Positions 16,210-19,256 of a DNA stretch of 19,256 nt are shown here, piece after piece. Numbering within the stretch: the first letter of the stretch is position 1; each line of letters begins with the position of its first letter. The position numbers and the translations under genes are program-made. Below the pieces are notes generated by a model that did no database searches, had not been told where the DNA came from, and saw only the letters and a program-made list of their open reading frames with translations. The stretch is taken from assembly GCA_021828425.1 (NCBI GenBank), contig JAKARN010000005.1, forward strand, positions 1-19,256, in the 5' to 3' direction. This DNA comes from Pseudomonadota bacterium. GTDB taxonomy: Bacteria > Pseudomonadota > Gammaproteobacteria > JAKAQQ01.

Positions 16210-16975
16210 GGGCCCGAGTGAGCCGGGCATAGGCTTCCGGCGCAAGGGTTTCCGGGCGGGCCGAGGGATCGATGCGCGTGGCCTCCCAGAGGCTTGAGGG
16301 AATGGTTCCGCCCAAGGCGTTGCGGATCATCTTGCGGCGTCGGTGAAAGGCCCGGGAGACGAGTTCGAAGTACTGTTGTGTGTTGAGCCCGGGGAAAGGG
16401 GTCTGAGCACGGGGTTCAAGCTTCAGTACGACGGATTCAACCTGGGGGGGCGGCGAGAAAGCTCCCCGTCCCACCGGGAACAGGCGTTTGGCCGTGAAGT
16501 GATAGTCCGTGAAAATCGCCAAGCGGCCGTAGGCGGATTCGCCTGGCCGGGCCATCATCCGTTCTCCCACCTCTCGTTGCACCATGAGGTGGAGATCACG
16601 GATACGGTCTTTGGCCTCGGCCAGCCGTCCGATGAGTGGGGTCGCGATGTTGTAGGGTAGATTACCGACGACCCGGAAGGGGGAACGATCGGGCCAGGAG
16701 CCGAAGTCAAGCTTCAAGGCGTCTCCCTCATGGAGGGTCAGGCACGATCCATGGCGAAGCCGCAGTTCGGAAGCAAGATCCCGGTCGATCTCGACCGCCC
16801 AGAGGTGCCCTGCAAGCGCGAGGAGTCCGTCGGTCAGGGCCCCATGTCCAGGACCGATTTCCACGATCACTTCCTCCGGGCGGGGGGCCACGGCCTCGAT
16901 GATGCGCGATCGGGTCTTCGGATCATGCAGAAAATGCTGTCCGAAGCGCTTCCGAGGCCTAGTGTATGGGGGCAT
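16136..16975 (-). CDS. rsmA: 16S rRNA dimethyladenosine transferase
   Basis: RsmA (KsgA) dimethylates two adjacent adenines in helix 45 of 16S rRNA during small-subunit assembly. From the ATG at 16975 the 279-residue protein shows RKRFGQHFLHD (9-18), SAM loop EIGPGHGALT (39-48), EIDRDLA (62-68), catalytic NLPYNIATPL (105-114) and QREVGERM. FSPPPQVESVVLKLEP and FHRRRKMIRNAL follow in the C-terminal domain. Longer in-frame upstream starts lie inside pdxA and lack family sequence. The start overlaps pdxA by 17 bp, indicating coupling. After ALSEQ, where family members usually end, a tail of about 20 residues (TDFWAVTTRPAHSRPAHGTG) lies within the 74-bp overlap with the slipin gene. Confidence 0.95.
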   Translation of the reverse strand: MPPYTRPRKRFGQHFLHDPKTRSRIIEAVAPRPEEVIVEIGPGHGALTDGLLALAGHLWAVEIDRDLASELRLRHGSCLTLHEGDALKLDFGSWPDRSPFRVVGNLPYNIATPLIGRLAEAKDRIRDLHLMVQREVGERMMARPGESAYGRLAIFTDYHFTAKRLFPVGRGAFSPPPQVESVVLKLEPRAQTPFPGLNTQQYFELVSRAFHRRRKMIRNALGGTIPSSLWEATRIDPSARPETLAPEAYARLTRALSEQTDFWAVTTRPAHSRPAHGTG

Positions 16976-17939
16976 GGCGGATCGCGTGATCCAGTGCGCA
17001 CCGGAGTGAGTGGACTTGTGCCTTTCCGCTGCCAGCCAGCGCCAGGGCGGTTCCATGATCGACCGAAGTACGGAGGAAGGGCAGGCCCAGAGTGACATTC
17101 ACGGCGGTATCGAAGAAAGCATACTTGATGACGGGAAGCGTCTGGTCGTGGTAGAGCGAAATCCAGGCATCCTGAGTGCCGGCCGTGTGGGGGGCGAGAG
17201 CCGTATCCGCCGGCCAGGGCCCACTGATCTTAAGACCACGGAGACGGTGAGCCTCAAGGACCGGCCGGATGACCCGTTCTTCCTCGTCTCCGAAAAGACC
17301 CTCTTCACCGGCATGCGGGTTGAGACCGAGGACACCGATCTGGGGATCCGGGATCCCGTACTGCTCGCGCAGGGCCCGGTAGACGGTCATCAGAGTGGAA
17401 TCGAGGCGTTCGGTATCCACGAGGCGAGGAACGTCCCTCAGGGGCACGTGGGTCGTGACGAGCGCGACCCGGAGGCTCGGGGTCACGAACATCATGACCG
17501 GCTTTGGACTTCCGGTTTTCCGTCCGAGATATTCGGTATGCCCCTCGAAAGGGAGTCCGGCATTTTTGAGGTGGGCCTTGTGGACCGGTCCGGTGACGAG
17601 GGCTCGAAACTCGCCTGACAGGCAGCCGGCGATTCCCCGATCGATGGTCTCGAGGACATAGGAGGCATTGGCGGGTTCGAGATGACCGATCCGGACGGGC
17701 GCGGCTAGGGGAAGATCCAGCAGAGAGAGCCCGTCCACACGGACTGAGCCGGGGACATAGGCAGGGACATCAAAGGTGTGGCCGAGCAGGTGAGCCCGTT
17801 CTTCGAGGAGTTTGCGGTTCCCGATGAGCACCACAGGGGTTCCCTCCAAAGATACCGCGTCCATCTGAACTGCCAGATCCGGACCAATCCCCGCGGGTTC
17901 TCCGGTCGTGAGCGCAATGGGGGATCTTAGTGGGCCCAC
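16959..17939 (-). CDS. pdxA: 4-hydroxythreonine-4-phosphate dehydrogenase
   Basis: PdxA oxidises 4-phosphohydroxy-L-threonine with NAD in vitamin B6 synthesis. The 326-residue protein begins ALTTGEPAGIGPDLA and continues through VTGPVHKAHLKNAGLPFEGHTEYLGR, VALVTTHVPLRDVP and LGLNPHAGEEGLFGDEE. GPWPADTA and LYHDQTLPVIK come last. The three metal-binding histidines (GHTE, PHAGE, YHDQ) are all present, and the length is normal. The start is GTG at 17939-17937. It overlaps the end of surA by 13 bp and has no clear ribosome site, so translation is probably coupled to surA. The order surA-pdxA-rsmA is conserved in Gammaproteobacteria. Confidence 0.95.
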   Translation of the reverse strand: MGPLRSPIALTTGEPAGIGPDLAVQMDAVSLEGTPVVLIGNRKLLEERAHLLGHTFDVPAYVPGSVRVDGLSLLDLPLAAPVRIGHLEPANASYVLETIDRGIAGCLSGEFRALVTGPVHKAHLKNAGLPFEGHTEYLGRKTGSPKPVMMFVTPSLRVALVTTHVPLRDVPRLVDTERLDSTLMTVYRALREQYGIPDPQIGVLGLNPHAGEEGLFGDEEERVIRPVLEAHRLRGLKISGPWPADTALAPHTAGTQDAWISLYHDQTLPVIKYAFFDTAVNVTLGLPFLRTSVDHGTALALAGSGKAQVHSLRCALDHAIRHAPIH

Positions 17940-19256
17940 GGGACGAGATAGTGGACGAACGCCTCGGCGATCAGGTTATGCAGGAAATGGGCGGCCTCAT
18001 GACGGAGCCGGCGTTCGAAGAGAATGGCATAGGCCCGCTGGCTCAGGATCCGTCGGGTGACATTGTGCCGGCGGATCCCCAGCACCTGCGCAATGACCCA
18101 ACCGTTGTCAGTGAGGAACGGTTGACTGATCTGCCGGACTTTGAGATGGGACAGAATCCGGGGATACGGGGCGGGCAGTGATTGGGGGAGTACCCACCCG
18201 AGCAGCCCGCCCGTGAGCTGCACCGTGGGGTCATCCGAGTTGGCTTTGGCCATGGTGTCCCAGTGGGCACCGTGCATCAGGTGCAGACGGATCTGGAGCA
18301 GACGCTGGCGAACCGCGGCGGCGGTCAGTGCTGGTGTGGGACGGATGACAATCTGGCGGACGTGATACTCCCGAGCGAAGATCGGGTGCGTTTCGGTGAC
18401 CTTCCGGCCGAGCAGCTTCAGGATGACAAATCCCCGGCGGGTTTCGATGGGTGCCGTGATTTCACCTTGGGGCAGGTGCTTTAAGGCCGCACGCCAGGAG
18501 GCCGGCAGGACCGCCGCCGCTTTCCAGCCCATTTCCCCTCCCTTGAGGGCGTTGCGTCCAGCCGAGTCCGCCACCGCGATGTTCGAGAAGGAGTGGCCCA
18601 GTTTGAGCTCGGTGACCAGGGCTTCGGCCTGGTTTTTGGCGGCTTGGACCGTGAGCGGATTGCGTGCGGTCGGAATGTTGATCCGGATATCCTTGAGATG
18701 GTAGCTCACCTGGCTACCCGAGGGATGGTTTCGGATCCAGGCCTCGACCTCGCCTTTGGTGACGTTGACGTTGGGGACCACGGCCGTCGAAATCATGCGG
18801 TGGATGATGAGCTCATTCCGGATGAAATTCCGGAAGGCCATGTAGTTGATGTGTTCTTTGAGCAGTTTTTCCGGAAACTGGTCAAAGGGAACCTTGTCCC
18901 GCTCGGCAATCTCGGCGAGCACTCCACTCACGTGCTGGTCGGAGACCGTGATCCCATGCAGGTGGGCCGCTTCGAGTTCGATCTTCTGCTGGACCATGCG
19001 GGCCAGAACCTGTCGACGGAAGATCTTGTGTGGCGGGACCGCAAAGTGGCGAGCCATGAGCTCGTGGCCGAGTAGATTCATCTCACGATTGAGACTGCTC
19101 TGGAGAATGGGCGAGCCGTTCACCACGGCGATGACCCGGTCCAGAAGAACTCCCTTGAGAGGGGGTGGGGTCGGACGGGATCGGGGCGACGGGCGGGGTG
19201 CCGGATGGAGTCGGATTGGAGGAGGGGGGATGGCCGGGGGGGTCGAGGCGCAAGAT
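17927..19256 (-). CDS. surA: SurA-type periplasmic peptidyl-prolyl isomerase/chaperone, 5' end cut by window edge
   Basis: The frame is open from the right edge to TAA at 17927-17929 (443 codons visible). A SurA N domain starts at LLDRVIAVVNGSPILQSSL (near 19145-19090), and two parvulin domains follow. The first begins VSYHLKDIRINIP, with GGEMGWKAAAVLPASW. The second begins REYHVRQIVIRP, with GGLLGWVLPQSLP. A C-terminal helix closes the protein. It chaperones outer-membrane proteins. Upstream of the N domain, the visible 5' part is a Pro/Arg-rich stretch (19256 to about 19160) not typical of SurA; the signal peptide must lie beyond the edge. The GTG at 19126 is inside the N domain and is not the true start. 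The gene overlaps pdxA by 13 bp. Confidence 0.92.
   Translation of the reverse strand, partial: SCASTPPAIPPPPIRLHPAPRPSPRSRPTPPPLKGVLLDRVIAVVNGSPILQSSLNREMNLLGHELMARHFAVPPHKIFRRQVLARMVQQKIELEAAHLHGITVSDQHVSGVLAEIAERDKVPFDQFPEKLLKEHINYMAFRNFIRNELIIHRMISTAVVPNVNVTKGEVEAWIRNHPSGSQVSYHLKDIRINIPTARNPLTVQAAKNQAEALVTELKLGHSFSNIAVADSAGRNALKGGEMGWKAAAVLPASWRAALKHLPQGEITAPIETRRGFVILKLLGRKVTETHPIFAREYHVRQIVIRPTPALTAAAVRQRLLQIRLHLMHGAHWDTMAKANSDDPTVQLTGGLLGWVLPQSLPAPYPRILSHLKVRQISQPFLTDNGWVIAQVLGIRRHNVTRRILSQRAYAILFERRLRHEAAHFLHNLIAEAFVHYLVPWAH

Noticed and set aside
17010..19075. Plus-strand frames opposite pdxA and surA
   Set aside because: The minus-strand genes carry full family motifs. The plus frames are shadows.

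Overview
The window is high-GC, densely coded bacterial DNA. The run surA-pdxA-rsmA on the minus strand at the right end, with apaH further left, is the gene order typical of Gammaproteobacteria and close relatives such as acidithiobacilli. Sigma-54 control, a metal-responsive MerR and a c-di-GMP enzyme fit an environmental, metal-exposed proteobacterium. No rRNA or other marker here allows a genus call.

Layout. (1) 1-5196: a two-component system and an efflux operon, divergently arranged. The minus strand carries a HlyD-type adaptor and a TolC-type outer-membrane channel, the latter cut by the left edge. The plus strand carries a sigma-54-activating response regulator and its histidine kinase, overlapping by ATGA. 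The 190-bp gap between them holds a well-spaced -24/-12 promoter facing the efflux genes, an IHF-like site and two palindromes. This is the layout expected if the regulator drives the efflux operon from upstream sites. (2) 5247-8822: a metal-response island. A broken 3' part of merA sits behind a MerR-type promoter. A divergent merR has the mercury-type cysteine spacing. A second MerR-type promoter with matching bases then precedes an overlapping set of genes: SAM methyltransferase, exported thioredoxin-fold protein and a Cys-Cys membrane protein, followed by a secreted peptidoglycan-binding-domain protein. This cassette is the best candidate in the window for an undescribed system. (3) 8823-10349: a Phd/VapC-type toxin-antitoxin pair with an operator-like promoter, then a probable gene remnant. 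(4) 10350-12794: a PAS-PAS-PAS-GGDEF-EAL protein. (5) 13043-19256: housekeeping genes ogt and apaH (minus), an nfeD-slipin pair (plus), and rsmA, pdxA and surA (minus, overlapping; surA is cut by the right edge).

How the genes work together. The kinase and regulator probably sense envelope or toxic stress and induce the adaptor and channel; the inner-membrane pump is not in view and may lie beyond the left edge. MerR probably controls both flanking promoters, although the reductase on one side is dead. SurA, PdxA and RsmA are probably co-transcribed and translationally coupled. rsmA runs 74 bp into the convergent slipin gene.

No tRNA, rRNA, CRISPR array, insertion sequence or riboswitch was recognised. 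The 248-bp gap at 12795-13042 and the 190-bp gap at 8823-9012 contain no convincing gene.
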